NCBI RefSeq assembly: GCF_014837105.1
Contig: NZ_JACSPO010000003.1
Location: 1 to 64,000, forward strand
Length of the DNA stretch: 64,000 nt
Direction: 5' to 3'
DNA from: Oceanitalea stevensii
GTDB lineage: Bacteria > Actinomycetota > Actinomycetes > Actinomycetales > Actinomycetaceae
Below, piece after piece: positions 1 to 8,128 of the stretch; positions within the stretch are counted from its first letter, which is position 1, and every line of letters begins with the position of its first letter. The position numbers and the translations under genes are program-made. The notes beneath the pieces were generated by a model. The model did not search any database. It was not told the DNA's origin and saw only the letters and a program-made list of their open reading frames with translations.

Positions 1-142
1 TCGGGGTACTTCCTCGGTGCTGCCATGACTCTCATCCTCCATGGATTGAGAGCCTCCACCAGACCCGGGGCGATTCATGCGCACCGCGGCTTGTGCGGAT
101 GGCTGACATGCACCGTGTCCGGCGGCGGCTGGGGCCGATCGG

Positions 143-1093
143 TCAGGCGCCCAGGTGCTCGACGAGGAATGCGACGGCGGACTGGAGGGCAGGCGATGGG
201 TCTACGCCTGCGAAGCAGTGCTCGCCGCCCGATACGAGTTCGAGGCGCACCGGTGCGCCAACGCGCGCCAGTGCGGCAGCAAGACGTTCACTGTGCCCAC
301 GGGGAACGAGGGTGTCCTCCATGCCGTGCAGGAGGAGCATCGGCGGTGCGGCGCGGTGCACGTGACTGACCGGTGACGCGGCCCGGGCGACATCGACCAC
401 GTCAGCAGCACGCAGTCCCAGGAGGAGATCCTCCGGGTACGGGCCCGCCCAAGGCTCCTCCCCGGTTCCGTCCGGGCCATCAGGACCAAAGGCGAGGAGA
501 TCCGTCACGGGATACATCGGCGCCGCGGCCGCGACCTCGCTGCTCGGGCCCACCACGCTGCGGTCGGTCGGAGCGACCGGGCTGCCGCCGGTGAGTGCGA
601 CGAGAGCCGCGAGGTGGCCTCCGGCGGACTCCCCAGAGACACCGATGCGGTCCGGGTCGATACCAAGCGGACCGGCATGGTGACGAAGGAAACGGATCGC
701 GGCCTGGGCGTCTGCGAGCTGCGCGGGATAGCGCGACTCACCCGAGAGCCGATAGTCGATCGTCGCCACCGCCATACCCGACGCGACCAGCAGCCGGAAC
801 CAGTGGTCGTCCTGCCCCCAGTTCCCCGGCGGGAACCGTCGGTCACCCTCCCGCCACGCGCCGCCGTGGATCCAGACCACGCACGGCACAGGACCGCCAC
901 GTTCGCTCGGCAGATGCACGTCCATGAGGAGCGGGCGAAAGCCGAGCGGACACGCGTACGTGACCGAGTCGAGGACCAGGCGGTCGTCCGTCGCGCGCGG
1001 AGACGGTAGGGGCGGGAGCTCAGGAACGATCGTCGAAACAGGAACCACAGGCGGCGTAGATGCTCCCGAGGGCATTCGCGTCATCTCCTGCAT
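143..1093 (-). CDS. alpha/beta hydrolase (esterase, Aes/BD-FAE-like)
   Basis: This is probably a cytoplasmic carboxylesterase of the alpha/beta-hydrolase fold. An HGGAW oxyanion-hole motif is visible, followed by a GVSGESAGG nucleophile elbow (serine in G-x-S-x-G). A late HGMEDTLVP segment carries the acid residue, and GGEHCF carries the catalytic histidine near the C-terminus. This order matches the hormone-sensitive lipase/BD-FAE group, which cleaves small acyl esters; the substrate cannot be read from the sequence. I chose the ATG at 1093, which has an AAGGGAG 9-10 bases upstream. An ATG at 1075 with AGGAGA at good spacing is equally plausible. No signal peptide is visible. The gene ends close to the window edge and its downstream partner is out of view. 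This first 2 kb looks slightly less GC-rich than the rest. Confidence 0.85.
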   Translation of the reverse strand: MQEMTRMPSGASTPPVVPVSTIVPELPPLPSPRATDDRLVLDSVTYACPLGFRPLLMDVHLPSERGGPVPCVVWIHGGAWREGDRRFPPGNWGQDDHWFRLLVASGMAVATIDYRLSGESRYPAQLADAQAAIRFLRHHAGPLGIDPDRIGVSGESAGGHLAALVALTGGSPVAPTDRSVVGPSSEVAAAAPMYPVTDLLAFGPDGPDGTGEEPWAGPYPEDLLLGLRAADVVDVARAASPVSHVHRAAPPMLLLHGMEDTLVPRGHSERLAAALARVGAPVRLELVSGGEHCFAGVDPSPALQSAVAFLVEHLGA

Positions 1094-1333
1094 CTTCCGC
1101 AGTCTCCCTTTTCGACCGACTCTTCGGCGCCCTGCTCCCTCGCTCGCCTCGGCATCAACCGTAAACCTCCGACGCCACCCGAGGGGAACCCGTCGACCGC
1201 TGTCCGCGAGTATGACCACGCGGACGGAGACGAACACCAACACACCGCTCATCGGCATGAGCGAGTGCTAGACGCCGAAGGGCGTCACCACAAGCCGGGC
1301 TGCTTGCGCTACACGTCGCAGTTGTCGCCCGGC

Positions 1334-1363
1334 GCGTAGGGATGGACGTCGTTGCCCCTACGC
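1334..1363 (-). terminator. hairpin over the end of the APH-type kinase gene
   Basis: GCGTAGGG at 1334-1341 pairs with CCCTACGC at 1356-1363 across a 14-base loop. The stop codon of the minus-strand kinase gene lies inside one arm. No T-tract is seen, so its role as a terminator is only inferred from position. The rest of 1094-1357 shows a second weak 6-bp hairpin (GACGCC/GGCGTC at 1271-1286) and nothing else I can support. Confidence 0.35.
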
Positions 1364-2056
1364 CGGCCAGTTCGTCAGCCGTTGGGTGAGGCTGGCGAGG
1401 TACTCGGGCGGCCCGGCCTCGACGAACCACAGCCAGAGTTCGGCGGCATGGACCGGCGTCCACGCCATGACGTCAGCGCGGTCCGCGCCGTATCCGTCGA
1501 CGAGTGCATCGAAGGAGCGCGGGTCGTTGAGCGATGCTCCCCAAGCTGCGCGAGACAGCTCTCTCAGCGGATCTCCGATGTGCGCGGCCTCCCAGTCGAC
1601 GACCCCAGTGATCTCCGTGTCGGTGACCAGAAGGTTGCCATTCGTCCAGTCCCCGTGGCAGAACACCGGGCGGTGGGCGGGAGGGATCCGGAGCGGGAGC
1701 GGTGGGCCGCCGGCATCGCGGTAGCGGCGAATGATCAACTCGTCGTCAGGGGCCTTCGGCAACCCCGCAGGTAGCGGCATCTGGTGAAGCTGCCGGAGCA
1801 GGCCTGAGGATGCAGTGAGCCCGTCCAGCTGTCGCTGGGCATCGAGGCGGTCGAGTCGCTCACCTGGCAGGTATGTCATCAGGATCGACCCGGGTGCGAC
1901 CTCGACCAGCGCCGGGACCGGTAGACCGCTCCCGGCGAGCGCGCGCAACGCACCCACCTCTGTGTCGTGGCGGAGCGGATCAGCCATACGCTTCTCCACC
2001 AGCTGCCGGCGGCTCCTGTTCACCAAACGAACGTGACCGACCGCACCCTGCAGCAT
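1358..2056 (-). CDS. APH/choline kinase-family phosphotransferase
   Basis: This belongs to the aminoglycoside phosphotransferase/choline kinase fold (APH, PF01636). The catalytic loop VFCHGDWTNGNLL contains the Brenner HGD...N motif. The following GVVDWEAAHIGDP segment carries the metal-binding aspartate (DFG equivalent). At about 230 residues it is shorter than true aminoglycoside kinases (about 260-300), and the small lobe is abbreviated. The start is uncertain: ATG 2056 has GGGAGC directly adjacent, and upstream GTG codons in the same frame (about 2083) are alternatives. The family phosphorylates small hydroxyl-bearing molecules, including antibiotics, choline and sugars. Nothing here shows a resistance role. 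It may be cotranscribed with the esterase, 264 bases downstream. Confidence 0.75.
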   Translation of the reverse strand: MLQGAVGHVRLVNRSRRQLVEKRMADPLRHDTEVGALRALAGSGLPVPALVEVAPGSILMTYLPGERLDRLDAQRQLDGLTASSGLLRQLHQMPLPAGLPKAPDDELIIRRYRDAGGPPLPLRIPPAHRPVFCHGDWTNGNLLVTDTEITGVVDWEAAHIGDPLRELSRAAWGASLNDPRSFDALVDGYGADRADVMAWTPVHAAELWLWFVEAGPPEYLASLTQRLTNWPA

Positions 2057-2308
2057 GCTCCCATCCTGCCCGACAGCACCCACCCTCACCTCGACGGGGT
2101 CGGTGTCCCCCGTGCTGTGTGTGCTGCTCCCAGTGGATGCCCGAGAGGTGGTGCCGATCGTCTCGGTCGTGGTGGTGGGCCGGCGTGCGCGCGCAGTGCG
2201 CTTCCTCCCAGTGCTGGCTTGCCGCCTCCAGAGCCCTTGACGTGGCGGCGATGACTCCCCGGTCCCGGCACGGTCGGTAGTTCCACATCCACCGCCCGAG
2301 GAGGACCC

Positions 2309-2806
2309 ATGCCGACGACGACCTTCGACGCCCGCTTCAGCGACCCCGACGCCGGGCCGCTGCCCTGGGAGCGCACGCTCGCGCTGCTGCGCGACGCGGA
2401 GCTCTACTGGTTCACCACCGTGCGCCGTGACGGCCGCCCGCACGTCACCCCCGTGGTCGGCGTGTGGCACGGCGAGGGCCTGTGCGTCGTCACCGGCACG
2501 GGCGAGCAGAAGGCGCGCAACCTCGAGTACGCCGACGCGGTCACGGTGACGACGGGTCGCAACACGTGGGCGAGCGGCACCGACGTCGTCGTCGAGGGGC
2601 ACGCGGCCCGCGTCCGCACGGGCCTCGGTGACGTGGCCGCGGCCTTCCTCGCCAAGTACGGGGAGGCGTGGCGCTTCGAGGTCGAGGGCGAGGGTTTCGC
2701 CGCGCCGGGCGGCACCGCGTGGGTGGTGCGCGTGCGCCCGGAGCGGGTGATCGCCTTCGCCAAGGACCCGCACGGGCAGACGACGTACCGGTTCGCGCCC
2801 GCGTGA
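2309..2806 (+). CDS. pyridoxamine 5'-phosphate oxidase-like (flavin/F420 split-barrel) protein
   Basis: This is a split beta-barrel protein of the PPOX superfamily (165 residues). The core shows the usual pattern: a strand ending YWFTTVRRDGRPHVTPV, then VWHGEGLCVVTGTGEQKARNL, then VTVTTG and VVVEGHAARV strands. Family members bind FMN or F420 and either reduce small molecules or bind cofactor; substrates are rarely known. ATG 2309 follows a strong GAGGAGG ribosome-binding site at about 2299. The next gene starts 82 bases downstream on the same strand. The 252 bases before this gene hold no supportable feature apart from a short, uncertain upstream extension of the kinase gene on the other strand. 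Confidence 0.85.
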   Translation: MPTTTFDARFSDPDAGPLPWERTLALLRDAELYWFTTVRRDGRPHVTPVVGVWHGEGLCVVTGTGEQKARNLEYADAVTVTTGRNTWASGTDVVVEGHAARVRTGLGDVAAAFLAKYGEAWRFEVEGEGFAAPGGTAWVVRVRPERVIAFAKDPHGQTTYRFAPA

Positions 2807-2887
2807 GCGGTGCCGGTGGGCCGGGGCTCGCAGCACCCGCGTCCGGAGGCCGTTGCCACCGGGCGCCGGGGACGGCACGCTCGACGA

Positions 2888-3412
2888 GTGACCGTCCCGC
2901 CAGCCTCCGGCCGAGCCGCGCGCTCGTGGCTCTGGGTCGCGTGCGCCGCCGGGCTGGTCCACGCGGGGTTCAGCGCCTCATGGGCGCTCGGCGGGGAGTG
3001 GCTGCTCGGGACCGTCGGGCAGTGGGCGGTGGACCTCCGCCGGTCGTCACCCGTCACCGCCGCCTGGGGGCTGGCGGGCATCGCACTGGTCAAGGGCCTC
3101 GCAGCGCTCGTGCCCGTCGCCGTGGACACGGGCCGGCTCCCCGGCCGGCGGCTGTGGCGCGGGCTGAGCTGGGCCGGAGGTGCCGGGCTCCTCGTCTACG
3201 GAGGGGTCAACCTCGTCGTGAGCAACGCCGTCCTCGCCACCCGCGACCCCGCCGAGTACGACCGCGCGGCGATGGTCGGCCACGCCTGGCTGTGGGACCC
3301 GCTGTTCGCCCTGTGGGGCGGCGCGCTGCTCACGCACCTGTGGCTCTCCCGGCCGGGCCGGGCGGAGGCTCAGCGCAGGCGGGCGGCGACGTCGGGCATG
3401 GCGGCGCAGTAG
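2888..3412 (+). CDS. DUF3995-type integral membrane protein
   Basis: This predicted membrane protein of 174 residues has four hydrophobic segments: about LWVACAAGLVHAGFSASWAL, the stretch around AAWGLAGIALVKGLAALVPV, GAGLLVYGGVNLVV, and LFALWGGALLTHLWL near the C-terminus. The pattern and the GGEWLLGTVG segment fit DUF3995, a family of unknown function. GTG 2888 is preferred because the in-frame sequence upstream is Arg/Gly-rich and lies outside the expected domain; an ATG at 2810 is possible. Its last 43 bases overlap the convergent GH4 gene on the other strand. Confidence 0.7.
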   Translation: MTVPPASGRAARSWLWVACAAGLVHAGFSASWALGGEWLLGTVGQWAVDLRRSSPVTAAWGLAGIALVKGLAALVPVAVDTGRLPGRRLWRGLSWAGGAGLLVYGGVNLVVSNAVLATRDPAEYDRAAMVGHAWLWDPLFALWGGALLTHLWLSRPGRAEAQRRRAATSGMAAQ

Positions 3413-4731
3413 TCCTCGACCAGCTGGCGGGCCACCTCGGTGGAGTCGACGAGCGGGTGGTTGGCGAAGGCGCGCCAGGCGAGCTCGCGCGAGCCCTCGT
3501 CCAGCGCCCGCAGGACGAGCTGCTCGCTCGCCTTGACGGTCGTGATGAGACCGGCCATCTCCCCGTCGAGCGGCGCGACGGCGTGGGGGCGGACGGCGCC
3601 GCGCTCCACCGTGCACGGCACCTCGAGGACCGCGGCGGCGTCGAGCTGGGGCACGAGGAGCCGGCCCTCGCCGAGGGAGTCGTTGCCGACCCCGAGGATC
3701 ATCGTCGCGGCCTCACCGGTGGCCAGGCCGGTCATGAGGTCGAGTGCGACCTCTTGGTAGCCGCCGCCCTCGACGTCCTCGGCGCGACGGCCGTGACGCT
3801 CCTCCTCGGGGCGCGACTCGTTCATGTAGCTCGACTCGCGGTCGTGCCGGGTCGCGTCCCAGATCTCCAGGGCGCGGTCGGGCGCGGCGGCCGCCTCGCG
3901 GTAGAAGGCGCTCTGCTGGGCGTCGAGGTACTCCCCGCGGGTGGGCTCCCCGCCGGTGATCCGCTCCATCGCCTCGCGGTGGCGGTAGTAGTAGAAGAGG
4001 TACTCGTTGGGGATGGCGCCGATCGCGCGCACCCAGTCGAAGCCGAAGAGGCGTGCCTCCTCCATGTGGTCCAGCCGCTCGTCGGAGGCGAGCAGCTCGG
4101 GCAGGACGTCACGCCCGTCGACCATGAGGGTGCGCAGCCAGCCGAGGTGGTTGAGGCCCACGTAGTCGAAGTCCACGCGCCGCGGGTCCTGGCCGAACAC
4201 GCGCGCGGCACGTCGCATGAGCCCGATCGGGGTGTCGCAGATGCTCACGACGCGGTCGCCCAGCACCCGGCGCATCGCCTCGGTGAGGATCCCGGCCGGG
4301 TTGGTGAAGTTGATCGTCCACGCGTCGGGGGCGTGGGTGGCGATCTCCTGGGCGAGACCCAGCGCGTGCGGCACGGTGCGCAGCGCGTAGGCGAGCCCAC
4401 CCGGGCCCACGGTCTCCTGCCCGAGGACGCCGAGGCGCAGCGCGGTCCGCTCGTCGACGATCCGTCCCGCCGTCCCGCCGATGCGGATCGCGGAGAAGAC
4501 GAAGTCGGCTCCGGTCAGGGCGTCGGCGAGCGTCGTCGTCGTGTGCACCCGCGGGGGCCGGGCGAGGGACGGGGCGAGCTGGGCGAGGACGCTGCCGACG
4601 ACGTCGAGCCGCTCGGCGGAGACGTCGTAGAGCCACAGCTCGTCCACGCGCAGCCGCGCGTCCCCCGCCGAGAGGGCCTGGAAGATCTGGGGGACGCGGA
4701 AACCGCCGCCGCCGATGACCGTGAGCTTCAC
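3370..4731 (-). CDS. glycoside hydrolase family 4 protein (6-phospho-beta-glucosidase-like)
   Basis: This is an NAD- and metal-dependent GH4 enzyme of 453 residues, the usual family length. The N-terminal Rossmann motif is VIGGGGFRVPQ (5-15). NFTNPAG lies at 141-147. The metal-binding cysteine sits in ICDTPIG (C165) and the metal-binding histidine in GLNHLGW (H195). The overall pattern (GVLGQETVGPGG, FFYYYR-like YLFYYYRHREA) is closest to 6-phospho-beta-glucosidases. GH4 enzymes oxidise the substrate at C3 and eliminate the glycosidic bond, normally acting on phosphorylated disaccharides made by a PTS. No PTS is present here: the gene overlaps by 4 bases the DeoR regulator gene upstream, and across the divergent promoter lie a PfkB kinase and an ABC importer. 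The true substrate and its phosphorylation state are therefore open. Confidence 0.9.
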   Translation of the reverse strand: MKLTVIGGGGFRVPQIFQALSAGDARLRVDELWLYDVSAERLDVVGSVLAQLAPSLARPPRVHTTTTLADALTGADFVFSAIRIGGTAGRIVDERTALRLGVLGQETVGPGGLAYALRTVPHALGLAQEIATHAPDAWTINFTNPAGILTEAMRRVLGDRVVSICDTPIGLMRRAARVFGQDPRRVDFDYVGLNHLGWLRTLMVDGRDVLPELLASDERLDHMEEARLFGFDWVRAIGAIPNEYLFYYYRHREAMERITGGEPTRGEYLDAQQSAFYREAAAAPDRALEIWDATRHDRESSYMNESRPEEERHGRRAEDVEGGGYQEVALDLMTGLATGEAATMILGVGNDSLGEGRLLVPQLDAAAVLEVPCTVERGAVRPHAVAPLDGEMAGLITTVKASEQLVLRALDEGSRELAWRAFANHPLVDSTEVARQLVEDYCAAMPDVAARLR

Positions 4732-5477
4732 GCTGTGATGACCTCCGTGCCGCTGGAGCTGAGGGCGTCGAGCCCGGGTGAGCTCGACGTGGGACTGGTG
4801 ACGAGGGTGGTGATGCGCTCGGGCCCGCAGACCGCGAGCACACCGGACCCCGGGAACTTGTCGTCGTCGGCGACGAGGACGCGCCGCTCGGACGCCGCGA
4901 GGATGGCACGTTTGACCGGCACCTCGATGCTCGTGGAGTCGAGCACGCTGCCGTCGTCGCGCACGCCGCTCGTGCCGAGGAAGCCGATGTCGGCGGTGAT
5001 CTGGCCCAGCGCCTGCTCGGGGAGGGAGCCGACGAGGGAGTGGTACGAGCGGCGCAGCACCCCGCCGAGCACGACGAGCTCGACCACCGGGTCCTCCCGC
5101 AGCTCGTCGACGACGGCGAGGGAGGCGGTGACGACGGTGACGCGGCGCCCGCGCAGGTGCCGGGCGACCTGGGCGACCGTCGTGCCGATGTCGAGGACGA
5201 CGATGTCGTCGTCCCGCACGAGCGCGGCGGCCCGCGCGCCGATGCGCTGCCGGCCGGCGGCACGGTCCCCGGCGACCGCCTCGAAGGGCCGCGCGTCGGG
5301 CTCGGCGGCGCCGCCACCGCGGACACGTTGGAGACGACCCTGCTTGCTCAGTAGGTTGAGGTCCCGGCGGATCGTCGACGTGCTCACCCCGAAGCGTGCG
5401 GCGAGGTGCCCGACGGCGACCTCACCGTGGTCGTGCAGCTCGGCCAGGATCGCGTCCCGGCGGGTCGTGGTGAGCAC
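4728..5477 (-). CDS. DeoR-family transcriptional regulator
   Basis: This is a sugar-responsive repressor. The DeoR-type winged helix-turn-helix is visible at residues 20-43 (VAVGHLAARFGVSTSTIRRDL). A C-terminal sugar-phosphate isomerase-like sensor domain follows (VVLDIGTTVAQVARHL, LVGSLPEQAL, GTSGVRDDGSV, VLVADDDKF). Members usually bind a phosphorylated sugar intermediate. The gene forms a two-gene operon with the GH4 gene (4-base ATGA overlap) and is divergent from the PfkB kinase, so it probably controls both directions. The GTG start at 5477 has no good ribosome-binding site. TAATGT ends exactly 7 bases upstream, as expected for a leaderless transcript. Confidence 0.9.
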   Translation of the reverse strand: MLTTTRRDAILAELHDHGEVAVGHLAARFGVSTSTIRRDLNLLSKQGRLQRVRGGGAAEPDARPFEAVAGDRAAGRQRIGARAAALVRDDDIVVLDIGTTVAQVARHLRGRRVTVVTASLAVVDELREDPVVELVVLGGVLRRSYHSLVGSLPEQALGQITADIGFLGTSGVRDDGSVLDSTSIEVPVKRAILAASERRVLVADDDKFPGSGVLAVCGPERITTLVTSPTSSSPGLDALSSSGTEVITA

Positions 5478-5484
5478 GCAGTTG

Positions 5485-5490
5485 ACATTA
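5485..5490 (-). promoter_or_regulatory. candidate -10 box giving a leaderless deoR transcript
   Basis: Read on the minus strand this is TAATGT preceded by TGC (extended -10 like), with 7 bases to the GTG start of the DeoR gene. The fit to TANNNT-N7-start is seen directly; that transcription begins at the GTG is inferred. No convincing -35 hexamer is present. Confidence 0.45.
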
Positions 5491-5529
5491 GCAGGATCAT
5501 GCAGAACCGGGCAGGAGTGTGCATAGAAT

Positions 5530-5549
5530 GTCCGAACATGGAATCGGAC
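5530..5549. promoter_or_regulatory. inverted repeat in the deoR/kinase divergent promoter (candidate operator)
   Basis: GTCCGA (5530-5535) and TCGGAC (5544-5549) form a perfect 6-bp inverted repeat around 8 bases. It lies in the 116-bp gap between the divergent DeoR and PfkB-kinase genes. Its position makes it a candidate DeoR operator; binding is inferred only. Confidence 0.4.
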
Positions 5550-5593
5550 GAGAGGCCGACGGACGAGGGGGTCCGAAGCCGGGAGGAGCAGGC

Positions 5594-6670
5594 GTGACCG
5601 ACGAGACCGCGGAGGCGCCGGAAGGCAGCGTGCTGGACGTGTTCCTGTCCGGACCGCTCTTCCTCGACGTCGTCTTCTCCGGCCTGCCCACCCCGCCGCG
5701 GCCCGGCACCGAGGTGTGGGCCAGCGGCATGGGCTCCCTGCCCGGCGGCATCGCCAACCTCGCCGTCGCGACGAGCCGCCTGGGCCTGTCCACCGGCCTG
5801 GCCACGGGTTTCGGCGGCGACGTCTACGGGCGGTGGTGCTGGGACATCCTCTCCGACGAGGCCATCGACCTCTCCCGCTCCACCCGGATCGCCTCCCACC
5901 ACACCTCGGTGACCGTGTCCCTCGCCTACGACGGCGACCGGTCGATGATCACCCACGGCCACGAGCTCCCGATGAGCTACGACGACCTCATCGGCGACCC
6001 GCCCCCGGTGCGCGCCGTCATCATCGACCTCGACGACGAGCGGGCCCAGGAGCGCTGGTGGCGCCGGGCCCGTGCCGCGGGGGCACGGGTCTTCGCGGAC
6101 CTCGGCTGGGACCCCTCGGAGAAGTGGGACGCGAGCCGGCTGGCCGCCCTCGAGGACTGCTACGCCTTCCTCCCCAACGCCGCCGAGGCCATGGCCTACA
6201 CCCGCACGGACGACCCCCGCGCGGCCGCACGCGCCCTGGCGGACCGCGTGCCGCTCGTCGTCGTGACGATGGGCGCGGACGGGGCCGTGGCCATCGACTC
6301 CGAGACGGGGGAGGAGACCCACGTCCCCGCGCTGGACGTCGCGGCCATCGACCCCACGGGCGCGGGTGACGTCTTCCTTGCCGCCTTCGCCCGCGGGTCC
6401 CTGGCGGAGTGGCCGCTGGAGCAGCGGCTGCGCTTCGCGGCCCTGTGCTCGGGGCTCGCCGTCCAGGAGTTCGGCGGGTCGCTCGCGGCCCCCGGCATCG
6501 GGGACCTCCACGACTGGTGGCAGCGCCTGGACGCCGCCCGCACCGCGGGCGAGCCGGACGCCACCGCCCTGCACGACCACTACCGTTTCCTCCCGGACGT
6601 GCTACCGGCCCGGCCCGGCCGCGTGACCCGCCGGGCGGAAGCGACCTTCGCGCTCGAGTCCGACCTCTGA
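5594..6670 (+). CDS. PfkB-family carbohydrate kinase
   Basis: This is a ribokinase-like sugar kinase of 358 residues. The N-terminal signature GGIANLAVATSRLG occupies about residues 51-64. The C-terminal signature DPTGAGDVFLAAF begins at D253, with the catalytic base D259. Substrate cannot be deduced. A phosphorylated product would suit the GH4 enzyme encoded divergently. The GTG at 5594 has GGGAGGAG 5-6 bases upstream and is preferred over an ATG at 5519, which would add a polar extension. It is the first gene of a kinase, binding protein, permease, permease operon. Confidence 0.85.
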   Translation: MTDETAEAPEGSVLDVFLSGPLFLDVVFSGLPTPPRPGTEVWASGMGSLPGGIANLAVATSRLGLSTGLATGFGGDVYGRWCWDILSDEAIDLSRSTRIASHHTSVTVSLAYDGDRSMITHGHELPMSYDDLIGDPPPVRAVIIDLDDERAQERWWRRARAAGARVFADLGWDPSEKWDASRLAALEDCYAFLPNAAEAMAYTRTDDPRAAARALADRVPLVVVTMGADGAVAIDSETGEETHVPALDVAAIDPTGAGDVFLAAFARGSLAEWPLEQRLRFAALCSGLAVQEFGGSLAAPGIGDLHDWWQRLDAARTAGEPDATALHDHYRFLPDVLPARPGRVTRRAEATFALESDL

Positions 6671-6692
6671 GCGAGTATCAACGGGGATCACC

Positions 6693-6713
6693 GGGCGGTA
6701 CCCACCACCGCCC
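6693..6713 (+). terminator. intercistronic hairpin between kinase and binding-protein genes
   Basis: GGGCGGT (6693-6699) pairs with ACCGCCC (6707-6713) around a 7-base loop. Such structures between a kinase and a highly expressed binding-protein gene often attenuate or stabilise part of the mRNA. No T-tract follows, so full termination is unlikely. The function is inferred from position. Confidence 0.4.
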
Positions 6714-6735
6714 ACGACGAAGGAGAATCAGCACC

Positions 6736-8127
6736 ATGAGCCCACTACGAAACCGCCGCTCCACCGGCGTCGTCACAGCTGCCGTGGCGACTCTCGCGCT
6801 CGTCGCGGCGTGCACCCCCGGAAGCGGCGGCAACGACGACGAGACCGAGCCCGCCACCGACGGCGCCACGGCGAGCGAGGAGGTCGTCACCGACATCTCC
6901 GAACTCGGTGACGTCACGCTCGTCGTGTGGGACCAGGAGGTCCGCGGCGGCCAGAACGAGCAGATCGAGCAGCTCAACGCCGCCTTCATGGAGGAGTACC
7001 CGAACGTCACGATCGACCGGGTCACCCAGTCCAACGACGACCTCACCACCACCCTGCGGCTGGCGCTCACGGGCGAGGACGCCCCCGACGTCACCCAGGT
7101 GAACAACTCGCGCTCGCAGATGAGCCAGTACGTCGCCGCGGGCCAGCTGCTCAACCTCGACCCCTACGCCGAGGCCTACGGCTGGGAGGACCGCTTCCCG
7201 GACTCGGTGCTGCAGAACACCCGGTACTCCGAGGACGGCGTCACCTTCGGCGAAGGCTCCGTCTGGGGCCTGCCGCAGGTGGGCGAGGTCGTCGGCATCT
7301 ACTACTCCAAGTCCAAGCTCGAGGAGCTCGGGCTGGAGCTGCCCGAGACGTGGGCCGACTTCGGCGAGCAGCTCGGCACCATCGCCGAGGCCGGCGAGAC
7401 GCCCATGCTGCTCGGCAACCTCGACCAGTGGCCCGCCGCCCACGTCTTCGGCCCCATCCAGGGCGCGCACGTGGACCCCGAGGAGATCCGGGCGCTCGGC
7501 TTCGGCAACGAGGGCGCGAGCTGGGAGACCGAGGAGAACCGCGCCGCCGCCGAGGAGCTGCAGTCGTGGATCGAGGCCGGCTACTTCAACGAGGGCTTCA
7601 ACGGCGCCGACTACGACGCCGTGTGGCAGTCCTTCACCGAGGGCGCCGGGGTCTACCTCATGGCCGGCTCGTGGATCGGCCCGGACGTCGAGGCCGCCAT
7701 GGGTGAGGACGCCGGCTTCATCGCCCCGCCGCCCGCCGAGGCAGGCGCCGGCAAGGTGACGACCGGAGGCACCGGCATCCCCTTCGCGGTGACCGCGAAC
7801 TCCGAGAACCCCGACGTCGGTGCCGCGTACATCGACTTCATCACGAGCGAGGACGCCATGGCCGTGCTCGCCGAGACCGGCAACATGCCCGTCGTCGAGA
7901 CCGCCGAGCACATGCCCGAGGCCGGCCTGCAGGCCGACATCTACGCCGCCTACGGCGAGGTCACCGAGGACGGGGCGCTCGTGCCCTACCTCGACTGGGG
8001 CACGCCGACGATGAGCGACACCCTGGGCCAGTCCCTCCAGTCGTTCATGGGCGGCCAGCTCGACGTCGACGGACTGCTCGCCGCGCTCGAGGCCGACTAC
8101 AGCGAGTTCGTCGCCTCGGCGGAGTGA
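6736..8127 (+). CDS. ABC sugar-transporter substrate-binding lipoprotein (CUT1 type)
   Basis: This extracytoplasmic solute-binding protein has 463 residues. The N-terminal signal ends in a lipobox, LVAAC, followed by a Gly/Asp/Glu-rich linker, so it should be lipid-anchored. The mature part has features of family 1 binding proteins (MalE/CUT1), such as the LVVWDQEVRGGQNEQIEQLN start, GLPQVGEVVGIYYSKS, GVYLMAGSW and NPDVGAAYIDFITSEDAM. It delivers an oligosaccharide or sugar to the two permeases that follow immediately. ATG 6736 has AAGGAGAA at good spacing. The ligand is unknown. The neighbouring GH4 and surface deacetylase genes suggest a glucosamine- or glucose-containing glycoside, which is inference. 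Confidence 0.92.
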   Translation: MSPLRNRRSTGVVTAAVATLALVAACTPGSGGNDDETEPATDGATASEEVVTDISELGDVTLVVWDQEVRGGQNEQIEQLNAAFMEEYPNVTIDRVTQSNDDLTTTLRLALTGEDAPDVTQVNNSRSQMSQYVAAGQLLNLDPYAEAYGWEDRFPDSVLQNTRYSEDGVTFGEGSVWGLPQVGEVVGIYYSKSKLEELGLELPETWADFGEQLGTIAEAGETPMLLGNLDQWPAAHVFGPIQGAHVDPEEIRALGFGNEGASWETEENRAAAEELQSWIEAGYFNEGFNGADYDAVWQSFTEGAGVYLMAGSWIGPDVEAAMGEDAGFIAPPPAEAGAGKVTTGGTGIPFAVTANSENPDVGAAYIDFITSEDAMAVLAETGNMPVVETAEHMPEAGLQADIYAAYGEVTEDGALVPYLDWGTPTMSDTLGQSLQSFMGGQLDVDGLLAALEADYSEFVASAE

Positions 8128-8128
8128 C

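Noticed and set aside
1980..2288. A 102-codon minus-strand frame upstream of the kinase gene
   Set aside because: It overlaps the kinase start region and its His/Arg-rich product resembles nothing I recognise; no good ribosome-binding site.
5482..5487. TTGACA as the -35 of the PfkB-kinase promoter
   Set aside because: The nearest -10-like TAGAAT is 36 bases away, far beyond normal spacing, and the hexamer overlaps the DeoR promoter on the other strand.
2668..5526. A 952-codon open frame on the plus strand
   Set aside because: It lies antisense to the clear GH4 and DeoR genes, and its protein is low-complexity Arg/Gly/Val/Asp-rich, an artefact of high GC.
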